A DNA stretch of 64,000 nt, from assembly GCF_000471905.2 (NCBI RefSeq), contig NW_006498608.1:3787547-3851546 (forward strand), read 5' to 3'. Under the pieces are notes generated by a model. The model searched no databases, was not told the origin of the DNA, and saw nothing but the letters and a program-made list of their open reading frames with translations. The translations under genes were made by a program, and so were the position numbers. The first letter of the stretch is position 1. Every line of letters starts with the position of its first letter. Below, piece by piece: positions 21,091 to 31,661 of the stretch. This DNA comes from Amborella trichopoda (lineage: Eukaryota > Streptophyta > Magnoliopsida > Amborellales > Amborellaceae).

Positions 21091-22661
21091 AGAGGTCATT
21101 CCTTTCGTACACAATTTTCCTTCATGATACAATAGGGTTGCTCACCAATGGGAAGTGGTAGAAATGTAAATCACACACAAGCATCATAGCGCGTATACGA
21201 GAATGTGGGAAACCAACAAACTTATACTGTGACGTAAGCCACTTAGAAAAGTACGAGTATATTAGACCATAAATTATCTAAAACATTTAAATCTCATTTA
21301 GGCAATCACAATAAAAAAAGTAAATCTGTTCATTTGGTGGACGGTGGATCTCAGCATTTAGAATGAAAAATCTTTTTCGATAAAACTCTTTATTTTTCAC
21401 ATAAAATTCCATCTAACTACCCTTTATACAATAATTAAAGGTGCTTGGCTTATAAAAATTATGCCCAATAAAATATCACTTAATTATCCTCTTTGTCTCT
21501 CTTTCATTTCTCCGTCTTTGCTTCTCCCACAAACTTGTCTACGCAGATGCCCTTCTTTTTATGGTGTCACTTTAGCGTGTCTCCAATAATCATGAGAACA
21601 AGGCATTGAATTTGATAATTCTAAATGGTTTTATTTTTACCATAGTTTATAATTTTTATATAAAACTTATATCTATTCCTAATTTTCTATTGTTTTACTC
21701 ATATTCTTGATCCGCGTGAAGGTGAGAGAGAGAGAGGGAAAACACAAAAGTGTCATCCCAAAATGTCTCAAATCACAATGCACATCCAACCATACAAGTT
21801 GTATGGTTTTAGTGGAACCAAGCCAAGACCACGTGGCCAACGCTTGTTCACTTAAATAAAAGCTTTTTATATGCCCACTTTTAAACCCAATAAATAAGTT
21901 TAAAAATAAAAATAAAATTATATTAACGTGTGTGTATACGTTAAAATATTTTATAATTGTACTCAACAAATTTATATATTTATATACTTTTATTTTATAC
22001 TACAATATTTTTTTTAGTAAGAGTTTGTTTGGTCATTAAGATAAGTATGACATCATCTACATGGAACATTAAAAGCCACTAATGTGCTCCATATGGGTGA
22101 TATCGCACCTCAAGTGTATGATATTATATCCCGCACAAAAAATACTCTCATTAAAAAATATTCAATGTATCAAATATTATGTGCCAAGCATATAATATTT
22201 AGAGAGAAAATACTCTCCCCTCAATTTGTTTTCCTATTTGATCTCATGTTCCCAAATGAATATTCACCAAGGAAAGGGACAATGAGGAAACGCCAATGTG
22301 AAAGCTCGATGCAATTACAAAAGGAAGCAGTTATGGGAAAGGAATCTGTATGGAAAAGAAAATACAAAGAATGAGAGGACACAAGTATTTCAGTTCCTTT
22401 TGAGGTTGTGAATCAATGATCATAAAATATATTAGGGTTTTGAGCCAAGCATATAATGTGATGAGTTTCTTTAAGACGAGAGAGAGAGAGCATATAGATT
22501 GTTGCATCATTAGAGCAAGGGGCACAGTGGTAATTTGTCTGGTTTGGGAAAACCTAAAGTAGTTCGACATTGTTAAATGCTAACTTGGTGTTGCATGGGG
22601 GGTTATATAGAATTATTTATTATTTGGTACAAGAGAGTCACGTCTATTTTTATTCATTAGA

Positions 22662-23025
22662 AGATGAGGATGTTGAGATGCATTAGTAGCAAGATATGAA
22701 AGGAAAAATTTAAAATTAATATATATGAAGGAATTTAGGTGCAGCTTCAATAGGCGATAAGATGAGAGAAAATAGACCAAGATGGACTAGTCACGTGCAA
22801 CATAGACTTTATACAACGGGGCTTAAGAGGTGTGATTTTGTTCAAGTGGAAGGCTCTAAAAAAGTAAATGGAAGGCCCAAAAAGACGGATAGAAGCAATG
22901 AGAAAATATATGGTCATTTTTTGTTTTATTGAAGATATGACCCTTGATAAAGAAAAATAGATGAACATGATTCATGTAGCCAACCCCATATCATTAGGAT
23001 AAAGCTTGGATGATGACGATGATAT
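22662..23025 (+). pseudogene. Degenerate LINE (RTE clade) reverse-transcriptase 3' end
   Basis: Translation in shifting frames recovers the C-terminal signature of plant LINE polyproteins. It has 'MRMLRC', then 'IGDKMRENRPRW' and 'HVQHR', then 'GRPKKTDR', separated by stops and frameshifts. It is followed by the element's tail ('gtagccaaccccatatcatt', 'aaagcttgg' and GAT repeats at about 23005-23025). The RT core and endonuclease are absent, so this is a 5'-truncated, long-dead copy. Confidence 0.75.
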
Positions 23026-23430
23026 ATGAATTAGGTGGTGGGGTTGTATTATTAATGAGCTTAAAGTTAAAAATATAAGTTCTTGAAATTTATGACAAAA
23101 TTATACCTATTAATTTTATATCGTACAGCTAATAGTGATTGTGACATTGTATAAAAAAATAAACAGTTTTATAATACACAATCCTTTATCAAAAACAAAA
23201 GAGATATTACCGGATGACGTTCCTAAATCTCAAAACAGATATGCTAGCAAAGTGCAGCTATCAGCATTGGAAAATCACCAGATTTTCGGTGCATTAGTAG
23301 ATTCAATAATATGGATATGATCTTGTATTATAGTCTAATCCAGATATTTTACATGGTGTGACTTGAAGGCGACGTATAACAATTATTTCACATTAGTATT
23401 TTTTAATTCACAAGGTAGAACAATGTAGGG

Positions 23431-23612
23431 TGGTTCTTTCATGTCAATGATGATTTAAGACTTAAAAAACCTTAATTAAACAGGCTTTTCCCCGCAAAAC
23501 AAGAATGTAATTGTTAGTGGTTCTTTCAGTCAATGATGATTAAGTCCTTATAAAGCCTTAAAGAACCTTAATTAAACTGGCTTTTCCCCGCAAAACAAGC
23601 ATGGAATTAGTA
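23431..23612 (+). repeat. About 88-bp tandem duplication
   Basis: Two copies share 'tggttctttca', 'caatgatgatt' and the strongly conserved 'ggcttttccccgcaaaacaa'. It begins a compound repeat zone that runs to about 24460. Confidence 0.75.
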
Positions 23613-23624
23613 GTGGGTTGAGAG

Positions 23625-24250
23625 TCTCAAGGCGTGACACGAGGTATCCTGTTGGTCTCCATTTTTAAAAAAATCAGGCATCTAATGTCACTTTCACTTA
23701 ATTGAACAGCATACAATCCCATCCCACTCTCTAGAAAGATAACACTTAGCTTCACTCTGGTGTCATATAAGTAATGGCCAGGTATGTACAAGTAATGGCC
23801 AGGTATGTATAAGTAATGGCCAGGTATGTATATAAGTATATGGCTAGGTATGTATATGGTGCCCACCTTACATTGAACTAGGGGCACTTATGAATTTGAC
23901 AAAAAATGTAGTTTCGATGTCGAAAATTTTACTATAGTTTGAAAATTTATGTTAAACTCTAATTATGAAATTCAAATGACGTAGATCAAGTAGATTGGTA
24001 AGCACTTGAAAATACACAGTCTAATAACCCCACTCCACTCTCTAGAAGGATAACACTTATTTCCTCTCTGGTGTCATATAAGTAAGGGCGAGGTATTTAT
24101 AAGGTGCCCACCTTGCACTGTACAAGGGACATCTTTGAAGACAAAAAATGTGTTGGAAATCTTACTATGGATTGAAAATTCATGTTTAACCTTGATTATG
24201 AATTTTAAAAATTTTAAAACGACATAGATCTAGCAGATACATAAACATTT
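23625..24250 (+). repeat. About 300-bp direct duplication including MITE fragments
   Basis: The blocks 23720-23990 and 24025-24240 share 'ccactctctagaa.gataac', 'ctggtgtcatataagtaa' and 'ggtgcccacctt'. Both then pass into family A MITE interior. The duplicated unit therefore captured part of an older MITE. Confidence 0.6.
23765..23860 (+). repeat. About 22-bp minisatellite, four units
   Basis: Units of 'aagtaatggccaggtatgta' repeat four times with the last one diverged ('tatggctaggtatgta'). The matching place in the second duplicate (near 24070) has only one unit, so the expansion came after the duplication. Confidence 0.8.
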
Positions 24251-24463
24251 GAAGGTAGACGGTCTATATAACTTGTTACAAGATGTACTATTTTTAAAAC
24301 TTTTATTTTTTTTCTTCTTTATATTCATATATCTCGAAGTTGAGTTTATCAATTGAAAGGTTTTCCAACTTCATAATACTCTTTGTTGTTGGATTATTAA
24401 CGTGCACCTTATTTCTAAAATAGAAGGTTGTAATCTTACATAAACTTTTTCCTACAAGTAAAG
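24110..24463 (-). mobile_element. MITE family A, reversed copy
   Basis: The interior landmarks ('gatctagcagatacataaac', 'tatatctcgaagttgag') and the outer end 'cataaactttttcctac' match the family in reverse. The other end merges with the duplicated block on its left. Confidence 0.6.
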
Positions 24464-24489
24464 GAAACTTTTTTATACAAGGCACCATA

Positions 24490-24780
24490 AGAACCCACTG
24501 AAAAGCCTTTCATTTGATCATCTCGACCTCCAAATGTACGACTATATATAAAAAAAAAGAGGGAATTTCAAGTCCTAGCACATTATTTAGATCGGTCATT
24601 TTTACGTATTTTTCGATCTGCCCAATTTGTACCATTTTAGAGCTTTAAATTTTATAATTAAGGTTGGAGATGGATTAGGCCATCATAAGGGTTCTTGGTA
24701 CCGAAATTGCATCTTCCAATATGGATTGAAAGTACACATTTGATTGTTTGAGGTTGACACCTTATACAAATCACACTCCT
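24490..24780 (+). mobile_element. MITE family A, left-truncated copy
   Basis: The interior starts at the 'ttgatcatctcgacctc' landmark and runs to a good right end ('tttgattgtttgaggttg' then 'acaaatcacactcc'). The left terminal block is missing. Confidence 0.65.
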
Positions 24781-24784
24781 AAAT

Positions 24785-25073
24785 AGGGGTGGCAATGGAC
24801 CCGGATCCAACGGCTAGACCCGGCCCAAGTATAGGTCCAAAAATTTGACCCGGCCGGTTGGGTCCAAGTCCAAATCTTGGACCCAAATATTGTTTGGGTA
24901 CGGGTCCGACCGGGACCGATTGGGTCTAGGTCTAGGTCCCAAATTTCTCAATTTATAAAAATATTTAATATATATTTAAATACATATATATTCTAATTTT
25001 TGGGTCGGGTCCAATCGGGTCCGGGTCCAACGACTGGGACCAGACCGGACCCTACCCTACCGGTTGCCACCCG
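24785..25073. mobile_element. 'gggtggcaat' inverted-repeat element
   Basis: It begins AGGGGTGGCAATGG and ends GGTTGCCACCC, a short terminal inverted repeat common to abundant plant hAT-like non-autonomous elements. Between the ends lies strongly repeated GGGTCC/GGACCC sequence and an AT-rich centre. No 8-bp target duplication is evident. Related blocks occur at about 6985-7425. Confidence 0.6.
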
Positions 25074-25244
25074 AGCTCATAAAGCAATTGTTGAAGAATT
25101 TAGTTCATTTTATTGGAGAATATAAATCATTTAATTGGAAGGTCCATGCCCAATATGACTTGCTTTACTCTTAAGATATATGATCCTCACTCAAAAATCA
25201 AAATACAGATAGCATTGCTTTATGAATATCATAATCCATTGTTT

Positions 25245-25328
25245 AGTCCAATATGCATCATTTGTAACATATAATACAATTTGTTAAGTCCAATATGCAT
25301 CATTTGTCACATATAATACATTATTTGA
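25245..25328 (+). repeat. 42-bp tandem duplication
   Basis: Two copies of 'agtccaatatgcatcatttg' plus 'acatataatacaat' begin at 25245 and 25287, with one internal substitution. Confidence 0.85.
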
Positions 25329-26370
25329 GCTCACATACTAAGGATCATGTCTTAAATTGGGCTAAGAATCAGGATTTTGCAGAATGGTTGTAAGATATAT
25401 TCTGTCTACCAAACTTGATCTAATCTTATTCATAATCAAGTGGGACATGTTCTTATCTACATGATTATGACATGTAATGCAATTAAATAGAAGATTAATT
25501 AGTTAAATAATGAACCCACTTTTTAATTTAGGAAAGTTGAGTGCTTGTGTATGCATCTAGAAGATGATTAGATTTTGGGAGCACCTGGGCCGTTTATTAG
25601 CATTAGGCGCTCTTGATGGGGAGTTATCTGGGCCGTCCATTCAAGGTGGGCCTTTGAGTCAACTTTAAGTTGAGTAGGGTGAAGTAGAGCACGTGGATGC
25701 ATATTTGTGTGTAGGAAGAGACATTTTAGCATTCAACTGATTTAGTAATGGCACTTTCAAATTGAACCTTGCTGATGTTTATATACGTAGTTTGGGACAA
25801 TGACTTGGCACTTATTTGCTTTGTTTTAGCCTTCTAGGGAGGGACCTGGGATTTGGACCTAGGATATTAGCTTGAGACCAGGTGGGTAACCATGAGCCAC
25901 ATATGTATGTGTGTGTGAGATATTCCTTAGTCGAAATCATAGGGCTGGCAATGGGCCTGTCCAGTCCTTACACAGGCCTGACCTGTGCATGGCCCAGACA
26001 AGCGAAAAAGCTAAGGAATCTCTCATCTAGGCCCAGCCTGGGGCCTTTGCTTGGGGCCTTTGACTGGTTTTGAGCCTAATGAAATAAAACAAGAAATAAA
26101 GAAATAACAGAAAGAATAAGGAAAATTAGGCTAGCCAGGTCGGCAGTCGCCTTTGGTCAAGCCTGGCTAGGTCCTCGGGCTAAATTTTGTCGCTTGGGCC
26201 CTGGTTTTTCTAGGTTATGCCGAGCCTGCCCTGCCCATTGCATTTCCTAGTAAAAGAGATGTAGGAGGATCTAAACCAAATATCAAGGACAAATTTTTTA
26301 TCCAAATTTTGGTCCCAAGAGTACCGGCTTTGTTATTAATACTGGTTTGTATGCTATAACGTAATGAAAA
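25329..26370. other. Intergenic; contains a second 'ggcaat' type element
   Basis: A probable element runs from about 25941 ('agggctggcaatgggcctg') to about 26241 ('ctgcccattgc'), rich in GGCCTGG-type words. It is a cousin of the element at 28824-29096. No gene is supported. Confidence 0.4.
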
Positions 26371-26591
26371 GTATAGAATGAGACCATTTATCTTTAGTAT
26401 AAGGTCGTCATAATTCATATTGACTATTGGATATGAAATTAGGTAGTTACATTTATTTCATAGATCAAGCTCAAAGTTTAAAAGAAATTTTTTCGAACTT
26501 TACGACACACCCAATGTATCATGTTTCACATCAGATGGTTGTAAGCAACTGTGATCACCTTGTACATGAGGTAAATGGTATTATTATATAC
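26371..26591. mobile_element. Hairpin MITE, family C, complete copy
   Basis: A 221-bp copy from GTATAGAATGAGACCATTTA to the complement ending ATTATTATATAC. Length and internal order match the copy at 9282-9501. No coding capacity. Confidence 0.7.
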
Positions 26592-27151
26592 AATTACATA
26601 GCATAATTGATACAAAAAAATGTTATATGCTCTCCTAGTCACTAAATATGAAGTAAGGTGACTTAGGGTGCGTGAAGAAAATATTGCTTGAGCTTTGGTT
26701 GCAGTTCAAAGCGCAATTCAGTAAGCCCAATTTCACTTCTAACAGCCAAACATGATTGTGTCCTTGATATATGAAAGAAGAAAATTTTTATTATATATAT
26801 TTTTTATCGATATGTGCCATTTCCACGTAATGCTTACTTATGGTTGACTATATTATAGCAAGTTGCCTTGTGAAACATATTGTCAAAAAAAAAAGAGGAA
26901 AAAATATCTTCTCATTCCTTATTTTTAACTTCCATATCTTATGAGACTTAAGAATTAAAAATATTACTTGTAAGCAAAAAGTATCTATCGTTTCTATCTT
27001 ACGACCACATGGACTCCTTTGACCATAAATTTTTAACCCAAACAAACACTAAAATGACACCCTATTCAAACTCAATCTCTCTCTCTTTGTTTCTCGGTGA
27101 GTTTACCGGCCAAGAGGTTTAGCTTGAGCTCGAACATGAGCACACCTTCTT

Positions 27152-27675
27152 ATGTGTGAGAGAGAGATGGAGTTTGGGTTTAAGAGAGAGATGGAGTTTG
27201 AGTTTTTGGGAGAGAGATGGAGTTTAGAGATAGAGAGAGACGATGATGTGAGCGTGAGAGATGGAGTTTGGGTTTTAGAGAGAGATGGAATTTTGAGAGN
27301 NNNNNNNNNNNNNNNNNNNNNNNNNNNNNNNNNNNNNNNNNNNNNNNNNNNNNNNNNNNNNNNNNNNNNNNNNNNNNNNNNNNNNNNNNNNNNNNNNNNN
27401 NNNNNNNNNNNNNNNNNNNNNNNNNNNNNNNNNNNNNNNNNNNNNNNNNNNNNNNNNNNNNNNNNNNNNNNNNNNNNNNNNNNNNNNNNNNNNNNNNNNN
27501 NNNNNNNNNNNNNNNNNNNNNNNNNNNNNNNNNNNNNNNNNTTGAGTTTGGTAGAGAGATGAGTTAGTAGATAGAGAGAGACGATGATGTGAGCGTGAGA
27601 GATGGAGTTGGTTTAGGTAGAGAGAGTGAGTTTAGTAGAGAGAAAGAACAATAGATGTGAGAGAGAGAGAGATGA

Positions 27676-27676
<1 letters not shown>
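27152..27676 (+). repeat. GA-rich minisatellite spanning an assembly gap
   Basis: Variants of 'gagagatggagtttgggttt' repeat on both sides of the gap. A longer block, 'agacgatgatgtgagcgtga' with flanks, occurs once before the gap (about 27237) and once after it (about 27578). The array was evidently hard to assemble, so its true length is unknown. Confidence 0.75.
27300..27541. other. Assembly gap (242 N)
   Basis: A run of undetermined bases inside the GA-rich array. Open frames that appear to cross it are artefacts. Confidence 0.99.

Positions 27677-27677
<1 letters not shown>

Positions 27678-27705
<28 letters not shown>
27678..27705. repeat. (TA)n microsatellite
   Basis: A 28-bp alternating TA run adjoining the GA-rich array. 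Confidence 0.9.
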
Positions 27706-27709
<4 letters not shown>

Positions 27710-27890
27710 ATTTCATAAGTTGTTGAGGTCACCAATACATGATCAAAAGGGTTTAGGGGGTTGGAAGATAAAAAAGATGGAATCTTTTTACTTACAAGTA
27801 ATATTTTCAATTTTTGGGTTTAATTATATATAGAAGTTAAAAATAGAAAATAATAGGATATTTTTTCAAAAAAAAAAATGCCTTGTGAAA

Positions 27891-28823
27891 ATAGGTCACC
27901 AAATCAAAGACGATTAGACACTCGAATCTTAGGGCCTTCTTTCAAAATTTAAGGTTCCATCTTTATTATCGAGCATCTTTGAAAATTTTAAAGAGTCATT
28001 CCACCTCAAAATTTCTTGAAAAAGTTAAAAAGTGATGAAATTAGATCTATGATCTGACCTTGCCACAAAAAGAGTTGAAAGAGGGGATAGCCCGTTTGTT
28101 GCTCCTTTCTTGCACCAAACTTTCTATATATTCATAATGCTCCTGCAGGAGTGTATACTATACACTAAGTCTTTCAGGAAAAAGAGCTAATTTTAGAGTT
28201 TTATTTTTTGGGAGTTTGGGATCTGCTTAACAACTATTAGATGATTACTTTAGAAAGAAATAAATTGAACTTTGAGTTGATGTAATCATCAAAGAATTGG
28301 TCTCCGTATTGTCGCATGACTTTTTTTAGGGCACATAGTGTCCCCCTGATATTTATTTATTTTTTCTTTTTCTTTTTTTTTTAAATGTCAGTCTTTATGT
28401 TTATGAGTGTATGTCCCCAAAAGTTGAGGTCTAAGAGTACTCATAGCAGATTTTTCCCGAAAGGAGCAATGAACAGTGGGCTCCTTCAGGAGCAAAAAAT
28501 AATTTGAGTTCTATAAGGAGACGGCTTTAGGCAGTGGGTTTTCCATTGCTCACAGTATTGCACTGCCATCCAATCAATTATAATCAAGGAACATAAGAAA
28601 TTTTGGTAGGAAAGGGACAAAAGCCATCAAATGGCTCCTTTTTTGAATCTCTTATGCAAAGAGTTCCAGAAATCCAAGACCATGATTTGATAGCTCCCCC
28701 TTGTGCAAAGGCTGAGTGGCCGCTATGGAAATTGTGGCCTGCAACTCATAAGTACACCAAGGAACGGGCGTCTTCCTCCGGCGTTGAAATGCGAAACGGT
28801 GTCTAAGTTGTTAGGTACCAAGG
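27891..28823. other. Intergenic, no gene seen
   Basis: Mixed AT-rich sequence with poly-T tracts near 28365-28380. The only frame of note (28603-28806, 67 codons) lacks any recognisable pattern. No repeat boundary was found. Confidence 0.4.
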
Positions 28824-29096
28824 AGGGCCAGCAATAAGCAGGGCCAACCTAGTCGAAAGCCAGGTCTGGTTTTGGTCAGGTCAACAGAATGGTGGATCGG
28901 GATTCGTGTAACCGATCTTAATTAATTGTCAAAAATCTATGATAATGATGATGTAAAAAAGAAAAAGAGCAGAAGTATAGGGTTGAGCTGGTTTTTTTGA
29001 GGCTCTTATTGAGTTTTGGCTCGGCCCTTGGGGATCCTAGATTTTAAGGAGGGGACAAATTGGGTTGGGTCAAGCCGTTAGGCCCATTGCCAGCCC
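28824..29096. mobile_element. 'gggccagcaat' inverted-repeat element
   Basis: It begins GGGCCAGCAAT and ends ATTGCCAGCCC, an 11-bp inverted repeat with one mismatch. GG-rich words such as 'aacctagtcgaaagccagg' fill the edges. A LINE tail remnant lies inside. Confidence 0.5.
28902..28953 (+). mobile_element. RTE-type LINE tail remnant
   Basis: 'gtgtaaccgatcttaattaa' followed by a short spacer and 'gataatgatgatg' matches the conserved RTE tail. It is nested in the element at 28824-29096. Confidence 0.45.
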
Positions 29097-29309
29097 TAGT
29101 CCCGAGCAGTGTTATGACAACTGGACTAACTACAATACTGGTGTATAGTTTCAGATCAAAATTTGTAGGATTGTTGGTTGAGCAAAAATTTTTGAAGGAA
29201 AAAATTTGTAAAAAGTTGCAACCTCACTTGTAAAAATAAGTAACAATATGGTGATCTACACGATCCATTTTATTTGGATAGTGTAGATTTGATAATATCT
29301 TTGAAGGGC

Positions 29310-29815
29310 AAGCTTTCTATGTTTTCCCTACAGCATAAAACTTATATACTTCCCTTTATCCCACCGTCCATTCTGAATGGAGGGCTAAGATTGCCCCAAT
29401 CACAATGACACGTTTCTATACTATTTTATTTTTAATTTTTTTCTATAAAATATTTTGACACCAAATTTTAGACGTCCAATCCTCTATTAAACTCGCACTA
29501 GCAAAAAATATAAAAAATACATTTCCAATAAAATATAATAACCAAAATACCCCTTGAAATTTTTAAGGGGTATTTTGGTCATTATATGTTATCGAAAATT
29601 TATTTTTAATATTTTTTATATGTGTGCCCCAATGAAAAGATGGCACATGCCAAATTTCATATTCATAAAATTTGTTTAAAAAAAACTAAAAATAAAATAC
29701 TTTGAGACGTCGAATCTAAGATCAAACGGTGAGTGGCTCTCTTGATCAAAATTGGACAGCTAGATGGTAGGGGGAGGATAGTTCTTCTATGCTGTAGGGG
29801 AAGTATAGAAACATT
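29310..29815. mobile_element. Inverted-repeat element, family E, copy 2
   Basis: The left edge ('gctttctatgttttccctac') and the right edge ('gctgtaggggaagtatagaa') are complementary. A perfect central palindrome-like pair, 'aaaataccccttgaaat' and 'aaggggtattttggtcatta', adds secondary structure. The interior words 'aatcacaatgacacg' and 'tattttgacaccaaatttt' tie it to 17201-17612. Confidence 0.65.
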
Positions 29816-30584
29816 TTTCATCTTTGAATATGTACAACTTTTTCATATTGTCTTAAAATATGTGTCAAATCTACACCATCTGACTGAAATGGATGTAGAA
29901 TATTATAACCACCTTATATAGACCACACCCTTTCTTGAAAACAAAAAAGAATGAATAATAGTTTAAAAACATAAAATATATTATAAACTAAAAATTTCAA
30001 CTTTATTAAACTGGTTTGTTCTGCCGGCCAAAACTAGTTGAACATTAATTTTAACATATTTTCAATCAAACCCAAGTTTTGCTTTCGATCAAAATCAGTT
30101 AAGACACCAATCGGCAGTCCAATCAATCGGTTAGGTTGGTGAAATTTCGTCTTGATAACCATGGTCCTGAGCCAGAGGCATCCAAGAATGGGCGAGGTGG
30201 ATGTTTTGGGTCTAACCCATCCAATTTTTTGAGGAATTTTTGGAAACCCCCTCCTATATCACAGGTTCTTATCCACATCAACTCGGGCCACTCCCAACTC
30301 AACTTGGCGAGTTTTTAATCACTGCTTTGCTTTTCTTTCCTTTAGGTAGTGAAACGATAGCCTTTTTTTTTTTTACTAGGCATCCATTCAAATTGGATGA
30401 TGTACAGAGGACTAACATATCGTCTCACCCTCTATTCTCACCGTTAATATTCAAACAAAAAAAAACCGTTAATATTCAAACAAAAAGAAAAACTCCAAAA
30501 ATGTTTGTGATATAACACAATGGCATGAAGTGTTCTCAGTTTGTAATTCGAACAACTATTATAAAGAAAATGAAAAAGTATATA
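29816..30584. other. Intergenic, no gene seen
   Basis: AT-rich sequence with a small duplicated 'accgttaatattcaaacaaa' near 30441-30485. No protein-like frame is supported. Confidence 0.4.
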
Positions 30585-30794
30585 AGGTTGCAACCTTAAA
30601 ATGTAGAATTAAGATGTACATAAAAAAATCTATCATAAAAGATTGTTATTGGACATATCGACATCAAGATGTATGAATATGACAAGGAAAAAATATTCAT
30701 AGTCCTAAAAGTAGAAATTTTGACACCACATTTATATTTGTGATAGGTGCGACTTAATTTGATTGTTTAAGGTTGCACCTTATACAAGCCACAC
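30585..30794 (+). mobile_element. MITE family A, internally deleted copy
   Basis: Both terminal blocks are present ('tataaggttgcaacctta' and 'tttgattgtttaaggttgc' to 'acaagccacacc'), but the element is only about 210 bp. Roughly half of the interior is missing. Confidence 0.65.
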
Positions 30795-31047
30795 CTGAAT
30801 AGGGTAATAATGCTAAGTGTGTAAAAATAGTGAAGACAAATGAAAAACCAAAAAAGGAAAAAAAGAAAGAATGGAGAAAGAAAAAGATAATATTTTTTAA
30901 ACATATGTAGTTAATTTCTTGCAAAAAGGTATTTTTTTCCCTTATGAAAGCCATTGTTTTTACTATATTTTGTTAAAACAAGGACTATTTTCATTTCTCT
31001 TGTATAACAACAATTATAAAGGAAATAATGACTATTGTGTAATGGAC

Positions 31048-31273
31048 GGACTGTATAAAGAGACCATTTACGCTTTATACAAGGAGGTCACAATAATTTT
31101 TGTTCCTTAAATTTCAAAATTGGTGGTTGTAAGAGTATCATAGATTAGACACAAAATTCTCAAAAAAAATCTCGGACTTCGTGACCACCCAGCCATCCAA
31201 TTTAACACCTAATGAGTGAGAATAGTTATAACCTCATTGTACAAAAGGTAAATGGTCTTTTTCTAGATAATCC
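31048..31273. mobile_element. Hairpin MITE, family B, copy 3
   Basis: It runs from GGACTGTATAAAGAGACC to the complement ending TAGATAATCC, 226 bp. The interior matches the copy at 17900-18129 closely ('ccttaaatttcaaaatt', 'gacacaaaattct'). Confidence 0.7.
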
Positions 31274-31301
31274 CTATTTTATGACCTTTCATGTTATATA
31301 A

Positions 31302-31441
31302 AGTCTTATTGTTACAAACAATAACTCTTTAAAGGGATTGTACAAGTCCATTGCCTCTAGTACAATAAGTTCGTCTTCTTGTTACAAACCATGACTTTTT
31401 TAAGGGATTGTACAAGTCCATTGCCTCTAGTACAATAAGGT
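31302..31441 (+). repeat. 70-bp tandem duplication
   Basis: Two copies share 'agggattgtacaagtccatt' and 'gcctctagtacaataag', with starts 70 bp apart (31334 and 31404). They are nearly identical in that core. Confidence 0.85.
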
Positions 31442-31661
31442 CACAGTATACCCTAGATGTCAAATGTTGTTACAAATTGAGCAAGCAAAGGTGTCTTAAA
31501 AAATTCCCTTATTTGGCCAATTTTATATCAGACAACTAAAGATGATTATGACATTGCAGCAATTGTAAACAGTCTCCTCATATACTTTCAATTTATATTA
31601 CATTGTGATTGTCAACTAATAACCATAACTATTGTTAAAGATAAGTGTTTTATGTGTCTTG

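Larger units (their letters stand above)
20267..22661. other. Intergenic, no supported gene
   Basis: It contains a 44-bp tandem duplication built around a T-run (20901-20988), a GC-rich hexamer run (21053-21090), and a GA tract near 21725. The remainder is AT-rich. The longest frames are about 96 codons and resemble nothing known. Confidence 0.5.
26876..27878. mobile_element. Long inverted-repeat element holding a GA-rich array and a gap
   Basis: Arms of about 95-105 bp (about 26884-26975 and 27788-27878) are complementary, sharing 'gaaaaaatatc', 'tatttttaactt' and 'aatattacttgtaag'. A 12-bp direct repeat, TGCCTTGTGAAA, lies immediately outside (26864-26875 and 27879-27890) and may be the target duplication. 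The centre is a GA-rich repeat array broken by an assembly gap. Confidence 0.55.

Noticed and set aside
22084-22374. 96-codon frame in intergenic DNA
   Set aside because: AT-rich composition, no family pattern, and surrounded by transposon remnants.
27152-27567. Frames crossing the N gap at 27300-27541
   Set aside because: Undetermined bases contain no stops, so the frames are artefacts; the same holds for those across 55112-55816.
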